Below are positions 22,701 through 32,339 of a stretch of 64,000 nt of DNA, piece by piece. The notes under the pieces are model-generated. The model was given only the letters and a program-made list of their open reading frames with translations. It was not told the origin of the DNA and did not search any database. Origin of the DNA: Atherinomorus stipes (taxonomy: Eukaryota > Chordata > Actinopteri > Atheriniformes > Atherinidae). A program made the translations under genes and the position numbers. The stretch lies in contig JALJCO010008638.1 in the NCBI GenBank assembly GCA_023101725.1, forward strand, positions 117,001 through 181,000, written 5' to 3'. Every line of letters begins with the position of its first letter. Position 1 is the first letter of the stretch.

Positions 22701-25700
22701 ACCTCTGCGATGCAGGACTCGGAGCTGCCGGCCCCCGTCTGGGAGCCCATGCTGTGCAGCGAGGCGGAGGACGGCCAGGCTCCGCTCTCCCTGGACCTCC
22801 TCTACCACGCGGCCCGGACCACCGGCCCAAACGACGCCGTCATGGTGGCCGCGCACCTCCTGATGCTGGAGACGGGGTTCTCTCCTCAGGTGAGGCTGCA
22901 GATCTGCGACGGCTCTGCTGGACGGAGGCGGTGAAACACGGTTTGTGTGTGTTCAGGGCTCCGAGGCGAAGGCCGGGGAGATGCCTGACGGGTGGAGGTC
23001 TGCGGCCGGCGTCTACAGGCTGCAGTACGCCCATCCTCTGTGTGAGAACAGCCTGGCCTCGGTGGTGGGCGTGGCCATGGGACCCCTGCTGGTCGTCAAC
23101 GGTGAGGTCGCCGCCGCAGCTTTGCGTCGACATCTGCAGGTTAGACGGACTTTTACTCTCTGACCTCAGCTGTGCTCGCTCCCCTGCAGCCACCCTGAAA
23201 GTGACGGAAGCCGTCGACTCGGTCCGCAAGCTTCAGCTGAACGCCTCCAGCTACGTGACGGACGAGTGGCCAGGTAGAGCTGTGATTGGTCGCTTTAAGG
23301 CCTCAGAGCGTCTCCCGTTTACTGTCTGTCTGTCGTCATTCAGGAGGAAGCGCGGCTGCAGCCTTCAAAGATCTGAAGAAACTGTCCCGGATCTTCAAAG
23401 ACCAGCTGGCGTACCCGCTGATCGCCGCCGCCAGAGAAGGTAGACGGCGCTCTGATGGCGTCCACACGCCTCCCAGAGCCTCGCAAACACCATGTATCCC
23501 CTCAGGTGGGTTTTGGGCTCTAAAGAAACCAATACATTTGTTGGTGAACGTTGGTTAAAGTTGTTTGTGCATGGAATAAATGGGATGGCTAGATTTGTTG
23601 TTGGGCCTAGTTGATACAGGTGCCTTGACTTTGTTGTGTTTTGGGGAAGAGATGGAGGAAATTATTCGGTAAAAAGAAGTAGTCCATATCGCCCATCCCG
23701 AATCCCCTCACAAACACCCTTCACCCCCTCACAATCACCCTTCACTGCCTCACAAACACCCTTCACGCCCTCACAAACACCCTTCACGCCCTCACAAACA
23801 CCCTTCACCCCACACAAACACCCTTCACGCCCTCACAAACACCCTTCACCCCACACAAACACCCTTCACCGCCTCACAGACACCCTTCACCGCCTCACAA
23901 TCACCCTTCACCGCCTCACAAACACCCTTCACCCCCTCACAATCACCCTTCACCGCCTCACAAACACCCTTCACCCCACACAAACACCCTTCACCGCCTC
24001 ACAGACACCCTTCACCGCCTCACAGACACCCTTCACGCCCTCACAAACACCCTTCACGCCCTCACAAACACCCTTCACGCCCTCACAAACACCCTTCACC
24101 CCACACAAACACCCTTCACGCCCTCACAAACACCCTTCACCCCACACAAACACCCTTCACCCCTCACAGACACCCTTCACCGCCTCACAAACACCCTTCA
24201 CCCCTCACAAACACCCTTCACCCCACACAGACACCCTTCACCGCCTCACAGACACCCTTCACCGCCTCACAGACACCCTTCACGCCCTCACAGACACCCT
24301 TCACCGCCTCACAGACACCCTTCACCCCCTCACAAACACCCTTCACCCCCTCACAACACCCTTCACCGCCTCACAAACACCCTTCACGCCCTCACAAACA
24401 CCCTTCACCCCCTCACAGACACCCTTCACCCCCTCACAGACACCCTTCACCGCCTCACAATCACCCTTCACCGCCTCACAAACACCCTTCACCCCACACA
24501 AACACCCTTCACCGCCTCACAGACACCCTTCACCGCCTCACAGACACCCTTCACGCCCTCACAGACACCCTTCACGCCCTCACAGACACCCTTCACCCCC
24601 TCACAGACACCCTTCACCCCCTCACAAACACCCTTCACCGCCTCACAGACACCCTTCACCCCCTCACAGACACCCTTCATCCCCTCACAGACACCCTTCA
24701 CCGCCTCACAGACACCCTTCACCCCCTCACAGACACCCTTCACCCCCTCACAGACACCCTTCACCGCCTCACAGACACCCTTCACCCCCTCACAGACACC
24801 CTTCACCCCCTCACAAACACCCTTCACCCCCTCACAAACACCCTTCACCCCTCACAGACACCCTTCACCGCCTCACAAACACCCTTCACCCCACACAAAC
24901 ACCCTTCACCCCATACAAACACCCTTCACCGCCTCACAGACACCCTTCACCGCCTCACAGACACCCTTCACGCCCTCACAAACACCCTTCACCCCCTCAC
25001 AGACACCCTTCACCCCCTCACAGACACCCTTCACCGCCTCACAGACACCCTTCACCGCCTCACAGACACCCTTCACCGCCTCACAGACACCCTTCACGCC
25101 CTCACAAACACCCTTCACCCCCTCACAGACACCCTTCACCCCCTCACAATCACCCTTCACCGCCTCACAATCACCCTTCACCGCCTCACAAACACCCTTC
25201 ACCGCCTCAGACACCCTTCACCCCCTCACAGACACCCTTCACCCCACACAAACACCCTTCACCGCCTCACAGACACCCTTCACCCCCTCACAGACACCCT
25301 TCACGCCCTCACAAACACCCTTCACCCCTCACAGACACCCTTCACCGCCTCACAGACACCCTTCACCGCCTCACAAACACCCTTCACCCCTCACAGACAC
25401 CCTTCACCCCCTCACAGACACCCTTCACCCCACACACAGACACCCTTCACCCCTCACAGACACCCTTCACCCCCTCACAGACACCCTTCACCCCCTCACA
25501 GACACCCTTCACGCCCTCACAGACACCCTTCACCCCCTCACAGACACCCTTCACCCCCTCACAGACACCCTTCACGCCCTCACAGACACCCTTCACCCCC
25601 TCACAACACCCTTCACCCCCTCACAGACACCCTTCACCCCCTCACAGACACCCTTCACCCCCTCACAGACACCCTTCACCCCTCACAGACACCCTTCACC

Positions 25701-28700
25701 CCCTCACAGACACCCTTCACCCCCTCACAGACACCCTTCACCCCCTCACAGACACCCTTCACCCCCTCACAGACACCCTTCACGCCCTCACAGACACCCT
25801 TCACCCCCTCACAGTCACCCTTCACCCCCTCACAGACACCCTTCACCCCCTCACAAACACCCTTCACCGCCTCACAATCACCCTTCACCGCCTCACAGAC
25901 ACCCTTCACCCCCTAACAAACACCCTTCACCGCCTCACAGACACCCTTCACCCCCTCACAGACACCCTTCACCCCCTCACAGACACCCTTCACCCCCTCA
26001 CAGACACCCTTCACCCCCTAACAAACACCCTTCACCCCCTCACAGACACCCTTCACCCCCTCACAAACACCCTTCACCCCCTCACAGACACCCTTCACCC
26101 CCTCACAATCACCCTTCACCCCCTCACAGACACCCTTCACCCCCTCACAGACACCCTTCACCCCCTCACAGACACCCTTCACCCCCTCACAAACACCCTT
26201 CACCCCCTCACAGACACCCTTCACCCCCTCACAGACACCCTTCACCCCCTCACAGACACCCTTCACGCCCTCACAGACACCCTTCACCCCCTCACAAACA
26301 CCCTTCACCCCCTCACAGACACCCTTCACGCCCTCACAGACACCCTTCACGCCCTCACAGACACCCTTCACCCCCTCACAGACACCCTTCACCCCCTCAC
26401 AGACACCCTTCACGCCCTCACAGACACCCTTCACCCCCTCACAGACACCCTTCACCCCCTCACAGACACCCTTCACCGCCTCACAGACACCCTTCACCCC
26501 CTCACAGACACCCTTCACCCCCTCACAGACACCCTTCACCGCCTCACAGACACCCTTCACCCCCTCACAGACACCCTTCACCCCCTCACAGACACCCTTT
26601 ACCCCCTCACAGACACCCTTCACCCCTCACAGACACCCTTCACGCCCTCACAGACACCTTTACCCCCTCACAGACACCCTTCACCCCCTCACAGACACCC
26701 TTCACACCCTCACAGACACCCTTCACCCCCTCACAGACACCTTTACCCCCTCACAGACACCCTTCACGCCCTCACAGACACCCTTCACGCCCTCACAGAC
26801 ACCCTTCACCCCCTCACAGACACCCTTCACGCCCTCACAGACACCCTTTACCCCCTCACAGACACCCTTCACGCCCTCACAGACACCCTTCACGCCCTCA
26901 CAGACACCCTTCACCCCCTCACAGACACCCTTCACCGCCTCACAGACACCCTTCACCGCCTCACAGACACCCCTCACCCCCTCACAGACAGCCTTCACCC
27001 CCTCACAGACAGCCTTCACCCCCTCACAGACACCCTTCACTCCCTCACAGACACCCTTCACCACATCTCAAATTTTAGTTTTGTGAAGACACGGTAGATT
27101 TTCAGTCATCGATTTTTAACAAACTTTTATTTTTATTTCAGTAATGAAAATGTTTTTTTCAGTTTTAGTTTCTGTTTTTTTGTTAGTTTTAGTTAACTAT
27201 AATAACCTGGGTTAATAGAGAAACCGATATGACATGGTCAAAAAAACGGTAACTTTCTGCCAGTTTGAGCTGATTAACACTGATCTGACCACCGGGGGGC
27301 GCCAAAGTTTCCTCACTATTGTATTGTGATTATCTTTACTGTTTATATGAAAGCAGGTAAACGAACGTTTCCCTCCAGTTCAGAGGATGAAATCATGTGA
27401 CCGGTCTGGTTTTTTTTTCCAGCCATGGCTCTGCCGGTGGCGTTCGGCCTGCCGGCTCTTCCTCCGGAGCTCCTCCTCCGAGTCCTCCGGCTGCTGGACG
27501 CCCGCTCGGTGGTCCGGCTCTCGGCGGTCAGCCGCCACTTCAACGCCGCCGCCGCCGACTCCACGCTGTGGAGACACCTGTACCGCCGGGACTTCCCAGG
27601 TGAGACCAGGACGCTGACCTTCCAGCTTCAGACGTTTTTATGCAGTTTTATTTCATTTTATTTAGTGTTTTTTTTTTTTTTTATCTTTTAAAATCTATTA
27701 AAATCTCTTGTTTCAGCAAAGTAGAACCAGCTGGTCCATGCACCGGCCTGTTTTCTCCTAAAACGTGTTACATTTAACTGCAGAGATTTGTAAGAGAATC
27801 ATTACAGCATTATAGCATACGAGCATCTGCTTTGATTGACAGCTCTTTGAGCCAGTGAGAGCTTTAGTCCACAGGATCTGATAAGCTGAGACACGCTTGG
27901 TCTGAGCTCGGCTCACTTTGGGTCTTACGTGGAGACTGGACCTGGAAGGAGCCAGAAACTAGAGTTTGTTTGTTTGTTTGTTTCCGAATGAACCTGATGA
28001 ATTTGTTTGTTGTTTAGATCCACATGGCAGCAGGTCCAGAGACACCGACTGGAAAGAGGTGAGGAACCTGGTTCAGTTCCAGATGATCCGAGCTGATCTC
28101 AGATCATCTGCAGGATTTAAACCCTTCATCAGTCTCTGCACCGCAAAAACTCCGAACTTACCAAGTTTCTTTTCTTTTTTTCTGGTCAAAATATCTCATC
28201 ACACTAAAAATAAGACAAAATTACCTAAAGACAAACATTTCAGTGAGATATAGGAACTTGTTTTAGGGCAACAAATCTTACCAAGAAAATTTTGCTTGTA
28301 CAAGCAAAAAAATTCTGCCAGAAGAACAAGTAAAATTTTCTTGATCAGATTTCTTGAAATAAGATGCATTTCCTTAAAACGAGATCTTCTATCTCACTGA
28401 AATGTTTCTCTTTTAAAGGGGAATTTCTCTTTTTTTAACCTGGGGTGTGTTTTCATGTCCTTTCATACACGTGAGTGATGGAGAAGAATGTTCCAGATAT
28501 CTCCAGCATCTAAGTTCGCCCTAAAAACCTGATTTTTTTTCCACGCGAATTATCGCAAGATTTCGGAAATCGCGTGATAACTCGCGTCCCCCACCGGCAT
28601 TCTGACGCCAGTTATCGCAAGATTTTGGAAATCGCGTGATAACTCGCGTCCCCCACCGGCATTCTGACGCCAGTTATCGCAAGATTTTGGAAATCGCGTG

Positions 28701-31700
28701 ATAACTCGCGTCCCCCACCGGCGTTTTGATGCGTATTATCGCAAGATTTTGGAAATCGCGCGATAACTCGCGTCCCCCACCGGCGTTTTGATGCGTATTA
28801 TCGCAAGATTTTGGAAATTGCGTGATAACTCGCGTCCCCCACCGGCATTCTGACGCCAGTTATCGCAAGATTTTGGAAATCGCGTGATAACTCGCGTCCC
28901 CCACCGGCGTTCTGACGCCAGTTATCGCAAGATTTTGGAAATCGCGTGATAACTCGCGTCCCCCACCGGCGTTTTGATGCGTATTATCGCGAGATTTTGG
29001 AAATCGCGTGATAACTCGCGTCCCCCACCGGCGTTTTGATGCGTATTATCGCAAGATTTTGGAAATCGCGTGATAACTCGCGTCCCCCACCGGCGTTTTG
29101 ATGCGTATTATCGCAAGATTTTGGAAATCGCGTGATAACTCGCGTCCCCCACCGGCGTTTTGATGCGTATTATCGCGAGATTTTGGAAATCGCGTGATAA
29201 CTCGCGTCCCCCACCGGCGTTTTGATGCGTATTATCGCGAGATTTTGGAAATCGCGTAATAACTCGCGTCCTACCGGCGTTCTGGCGCCAGTTATCGCAA
29301 GATTTTGGAAATCGCGCGATAACTCGCGTCCCCCACCGGCGTTTTGATGCGTATTATCGCAAGATTTTGGAAATCGCTCGATAACTCGCGTCCCCCACCG
29401 GCGTTTTGATGCGTATTATCGCAAGATTTTGGAAATCGCGTGATAACTCGCGTCCCCCACCGGCGTTCTGACGCCAGTTATCGCAAGATTTTGGAAATCG
29501 CGCGATAACTCGCGTCCCCCACCGGCGTTTTGATGCGTATTATCGCAAGATTTTGGAAATCGCGTGATAACTCGCGTCCCCCACCGGCGTTTTGATGCGT
29601 ATTATCGCGAGATTTTGGAAATCGCGTAATAACTCGCGTCCCCCACCGGCGTTTTGATGCGTATTATCGCGAGATTTTGGAAATCGCGTAATAACTCGCG
29701 TCCCCCACCGGCGTTTTGATGCGTATTATCGCAAGATTTTGGAAATCGCGCGATAACTCGCGTCCCCCACCGGCGTTCTGACGCCAGTTATCGCAAGATT
29801 TTGGAAATCGCGTGATAACTCGCGTCCCCCACCGGCGTTTTGATGCGTATCGCAAGATTTTGGAAATCGCGCGATAACTCGCGTCCCCCCACCGGCGTTT
29901 TGATGCGTATTATCGCAAGATTTTGGAAATCGCGTGATAACTCGCGTCCCCCACCGGCGTTTTGATGCGTATTATCGCAAGATTTTGGAAATCGCGTGAT
30001 AACTCGCGTCCCCCACCGGCGTTTTGATGCGTATTATCGCGAGATTTTGGAAATCGCGTAATAACTCGCGTCCCCCACCGGCGTTTTGATGCGTATTATC
30101 GCAAGATTTTGGAAATCGCGTGATAACTCGCGTCCCCCCACCGACGTTCTGACGCCAGTTATCGCAAGATTTTGGAAATCGCGTGATAACTCGCGTCCCC
30201 CACTGGCGTTTTGATGCGTATTATCGCAAGATTTTGGAAATCGCGTGATAACTCGCGTCCCCCACCGGCGTTTTGATGCGTATTATCGCAAGATTTTGGA
30301 AATCGCGTGATAACTCGCGTCCCCCACCGGCGTTTTGATGCGTATTATCGCAAGATTTTGGAAATCGCGTGATAACTCGCGTCCCCCACTGGCGTTTTGA
30401 TGTGTATTATCGCAAGATTTTGGAAATCGCGTAATAACTCTTGTCCCCCACCGGCGTTTTGATGCGTATTATCGCGAGATTTTGGAAATCGCGTGATAAC
30501 TCGCGTCCCCCACTGGCGTTTTGATGTGTATTATCGCAAGATTTTGGAAATCGCGTAATAACTCTTGTCCCCCACCGGCGTTTTGATGCGTATTATCGCG
30601 AGATTTTGGAAATCGCGTGATAACTCGCGTCCCCCACCGGCGTTTTGATGCATATTATCGCGAGATTTTGGAAATCGCGTAATAACTCGCGTCCTACCGG
30701 CGTTCTGGCGCCAGTTATCGCAAGATTTTGGAAATCGCGTAATAACTCTTGTCCCCCACCGGCGTTTTGATGCGTATTATCGCGAGATTTTGGAAATCGC
30801 GTGATAACTCGCGTCCCCCACCGGCGTTTTGATGCATATTATCGCGAGATTTTGGAAATCGCGTAATAACTCGCGTCCTACCGGCGTTTTGATGCATATT
30901 ATCGCGAGATTTTGGAAATCGCGTAATAACTCGCGTCCTACCGGCGTTCTGGCGCCAGTTATCGCAAGATTTTGGAAATCGCGTAATAACTCGCGTCCCC
31001 CACCGGCGTTTTGATGCGTATTATCGCGAGATTTTGGAAATCGCGTAATAACTCGCGTCCTACCGGCGTTCTGGCGCCAGTTATCGCAAGATTTTGGAAA
31101 TCGCGCAATAACTCGCATCCCCTACCTGCATTGACGCGAGTTATCAAGATTTCGGAAATTGAGTGATAACTCTTGACCCCCACCTGCGTTTTGACGCGTA
31201 TTATCACGCAATTTCAGAACGAAATTTGGACGTAAACACCAAAACATATAGCTATCTCCAGGCAATGTAGATACTTTCCAAAATTTCGAGATAACTCACG
31301 CCAAAACGCCGGTGGGGAACGCGAGTTATCGCATGATTTCAAAACGAGATGTGATTTCCAGCGTCTCAAGATTTGGACACAAACACCAAAACAAACAGCG
31401 ATCACCAGGTAACATAGATACTTCGGTTCATGTCTTCTCTCCAGTATGATGTGGGACACTCGGTGAGACTATCTGAGCCCTTCAGGGAGGAAAAAAAGCA
31501 GGTTTTTAGGGCGAACTTGGACGCGGGGGCCAGTTGCCCCATGCTTACCATTAGCCGGGCTGCTGCTGGATAAATACTGGAGCTTTCTGGAACATTCGTT
31601 TCTCCATCACTCACATTTATGAAAGGACATGAAAACACCCCCCAGATTAAAAACAGAGGAATTTCCCTTTAAGTATTTTGTCTTATTTTGAGTGTGATGA

Positions 31701-32120
31701 GATATTCTGACTAGAAATGAGAAAAATATACTTGGTCAGATTTGAGTTTTTGCCGTTTTGGTGACAACGTGGTCTCCGGGTTGTGACGTCCGACGTGTCT
31801 TATCCCCCCCCCCCCCCCCCCAGCTCTACAAGAAGGCGTACCGGGACCGCCCTCATCTCCGCTACATTCTGCGTCCCCACAGCCTCCCCCCGTTCCCTCA
31901 TCGGAACATCTTCACCACGCCCCGCCCCCTCTTCCCTCCGGTGCCGGGAATCATCGGGGGGGAGTACGACCAGAGACCGGCCCTCCCCCACGGCCTGCTG
32001 CCACGGCCCCGCTACGACCCCATCGGCCCGATCGCAGATCCGGGTGGGCGGCCTCGCCTTGGTCTGCGCGGGCCGCCGCTGGGGGGGCGAGCCCCAGACG
32101 TCCGGCGGGGATTCATCTGA
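19627..32120 (+). CDS. fbxo7: F-box only protein 7 (SCF ubiquitin-ligase receptor), 9 coding exons
   Basis: Seen: nine exons join to 479 codons (human FBXO7 is 522). Order: N-terminal UBL-like segment (about 1-80, [10 protein letters not shown]...[11 protein letters not shown]), a Ser/Thr-rich linker with three repeats of TASR, the FP (PI31-like) domain (about 170-308, with EPMLCSE and [13 protein letters not shown]), the F-box (about 320-366), then a Pro/Arg-rich tail with [14 protein letters not shown]. Family knowledge: FBXO7 recruits substrates to SKP1-CUL1-RBX1, dimerises with the proteasome regulator PI31 through the FP domain, binds CDK6, and acts with PINK1 and Parkin in mitophagy; human mutations cause PARK15. 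Coding exons: 19627-19748, 19825-20059, 22647-22889, 22957-23101, 23190-23273, 23344-23439, 27423-27599, 28018-28058, 31824-32120. It appears intact; the linker and tail are shorter than in human. ctcag stands directly before the ATG, so a spliced 5' UTR exon upstream is likely. Confidence 0.96.
19825..20059 (+). CDS. fbxo7: fbxo7 coding exon 2 (UBL end and linker, residues 41-119)
   Basis: It encodes [20 protein letters not shown], then [16 protein letters not shown], and a Ser/Thr linker ending ASRTAGQ before gtgag. GIVSGDLIC is shared with human FBXO7. Confidence 0.93.
20571..21084 (+). mobile_element. 0.5-kb TIR element, copy 2, fbxo7 intron 2
   Basis: It runs from GTCGTCCCTCAAAATTAA to the matching AATTTTGAGGACGAC, giving TIRs of about 35 bp. 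It is the inverted partner of 18786-19313. The ends recall Tc1/mariner-type fish elements, but the superfamily is not certain. Confidence 0.75.
21092..21945. mobile_element. Decayed hAT-like element hosting 21565-21867
   Basis: Sequence with CAGCCGATGTTGGC at the left and ATCGGTTGCATCGGTTG and TTGCATCACTACA at the right resembles the GATGCACCGATA type of hAT-like MITE and is interrupted by the next element. Confidence 0.5.
21565..21867. mobile_element. hAT-like MITE with perfect 8-bp TSD
   Basis: Ends TAGGGCTGGGAAAAAAATCG and TTCCCAAGCCCTA. GTATCGGC flanks both sides exactly (21557-21564, 21868-21875). The interior holds CGATATTTTCATATGC arms and the palindrome TCTCGCGAGA at 21751-21760. Confidence 0.85.
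21946..22646. other. fbxo7 intron 2 remainder
   Basis: No feature recognised apart from a short ATT microsatellite near 22158. Confidence 0.4.
22647..22889 (+). CDS. fbxo7: fbxo7 coding exon 3 (residues 120-200)
   Basis: It follows a ttacag acceptor and encodes ILDQPM through [20 protein letters not shown] and [12 protein letters not shown], the start of the FP domain. Phase 0 at both ends. Confidence 0.94.
22957..23101 (+). CDS. fbxo7: fbxo7 coding exon 4 (residues 201-248)
   Basis: It encodes [13 protein letters not shown], then [13 protein letters not shown], and GPLLVVN within the FP domain. It ends in phase 1 before gtgag. Confidence 0.94.
23190..23273 (+). CDS. fbxo7: fbxo7 coding exon 5 (residues 249-276)
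   Basis: It encodes [20 protein letters not shown] through DEWP. It has a ctgcag acceptor and gtaga donor and ends in phase 1. Confidence 0.93.
23344..23439 (+). CDS. fbxo7: fbxo7 coding exon 6 (residues 277-308)
   Basis: It encodes [20 protein letters not shown] and AAARE, the most conserved FP block. The donor gtaga opens the 4-kb intron 6, which is mostly a 21-bp array. Confidence 0.94.
23702..27064. repeat. 21-bp minisatellite in fbxo7 intron 6
   Basis: About 160 units carrying CACCCTTCACC and CTCACAGACA. The 21-bp period equals seven codons and gives a spurious 1153-codon frame (repeating PFTPSQT). It fills 84 percent of the intron. Confidence 0.97.
27065..27215 (-). mobile_element. 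Fragment of the CAAGGTTATAATAG-type element
   Basis: TTTTAGTTAACTATAATAAC and the surrounding T-rich sequence match the complement of the intact element at 62621-63009. Confidence 0.5.
27423..27599 (+). CDS. fbxo7: fbxo7 coding exon 7 (F-box, residues 309-367)
   Basis: It encodes the F-box from [20 protein letters not shown] through [11 protein letters not shown], which binds SKP1. The acceptor ttttttttccag has a strong tract and the donor is gtgag. Confidence 0.95.
28018..28058 (+). CDS. fbxo7: fbxo7 coding exon 8 (residues 368-381)
   Basis: A 41-bp exon encoding [14 protein letters not shown]; human has RVQDTDWKE. It has a tttag acceptor and gtgag donor and ends in phase 0. Confidence 0.93.
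28413..31672. mobile_element. TTAA-flanked inverted-repeat element carrying a 62-bp satellite
   Basis: TTAAAGGGGAATTTCTC on the left and AGGAATTTCCCTTTAA on the right are inverted ends. The arms (28413-28551 and 31499-31672) pair over about 140-170 bp, with GTTCGCCCTAAAAACCTG on the left against CAGGTTTTTAGGGCGAAC on the right. The loop is the 62-bp array. No transposase. TTAA use recalls piggyBac-like elements; that class is inferred. Confidence 0.8.
28545..31130. repeat. 62-bp satellite array in fbxo7 intron 8
   Basis: About 41 units, each with TTATCGCAAGATTTTGGAAA, GCGTGATAACTCGCG and CCCCCACCGGCG, then either TTTTGATGCGTA or TTCTGACGCCAG. It is CpG-rich. Each unit has TTATC and GATAA 31 bp apart, able to pair. 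Confidence 0.97.
31824..32120 (+). CDS. fbxo7: fbxo7 coding exon 9 (Pro/Arg-rich tail, residues 382-479)
   Basis: It encodes [36 protein letters not shown] and an Arg/Gly/Pro-rich end before TGA. The acceptor tract is 18 consecutive C (31804-31821). The tail is shorter than in human. Confidence 0.94.
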   Translation, partial: LYKKAYRDRPHLRYILRPHSLPPFPHRNIFTTPRPLFPPVPGIIGGEYDQRPALPHGLLPRPRYDPIGPIADPGGRPRLGLRGPPLGGRAPDVRRGFI

Positions 32121-32339
32121 TGATGACGCTGTCAGACAGGTGGGGGCGTGGCCTAAAGGAGACCATGAGATAAAGCTCCTCCCACCCTGAACTTTTCTGT
32201 CTATAGTCCAAAATTTTCTGCTTCAGTTTTTGTCCGTTTGCTCTTTAAGAACCTGAAAAAAACAGAAACTTTTGTATTTTGTTTGAAAAAATTAAAAATG
32301 TTAAAAATCCACCATCTGGTCCACTTCAGTCCGGTTTAG
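32121..32339 (+). other. fbxo7: fbxo7 3' UTR, start
   Basis: It follows the TGA at 32118-32120. Only a weak ATTAAA (32291-32296) is seen before the array, so the 3' end is not fixed. Confidence 0.45.

Larger units (their letters stand above)
28137..31765. mobile_element. Fish repeat with GCAAAAACTC ends, split by an insertion
   Basis: The left part (28137-28412) and right part (31673-31765) belong to one repeat with ends CCGCAAAAACTCCGAAC and GAGTTTTTGCCG. Everything between them is a later insertion. A second, uninterrupted copy is at 46305-46620. Confidence 0.7.

Noticed and set aside
23636..27097. 1153-codon open frame repeating PFTPSQT
   Set aside because: It is entirely the 21-bp array in fbxo7 intron 6; the period is a multiple of 3, no splice logic supports it, and antisense frames are equally open.
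28545..31130. 62-bp array considered as a centromeric satellite
   Set aside because: It is a single bounded locus inside a transposon within a gene intron; satellites of centromeres extend far longer and exclude such genes.
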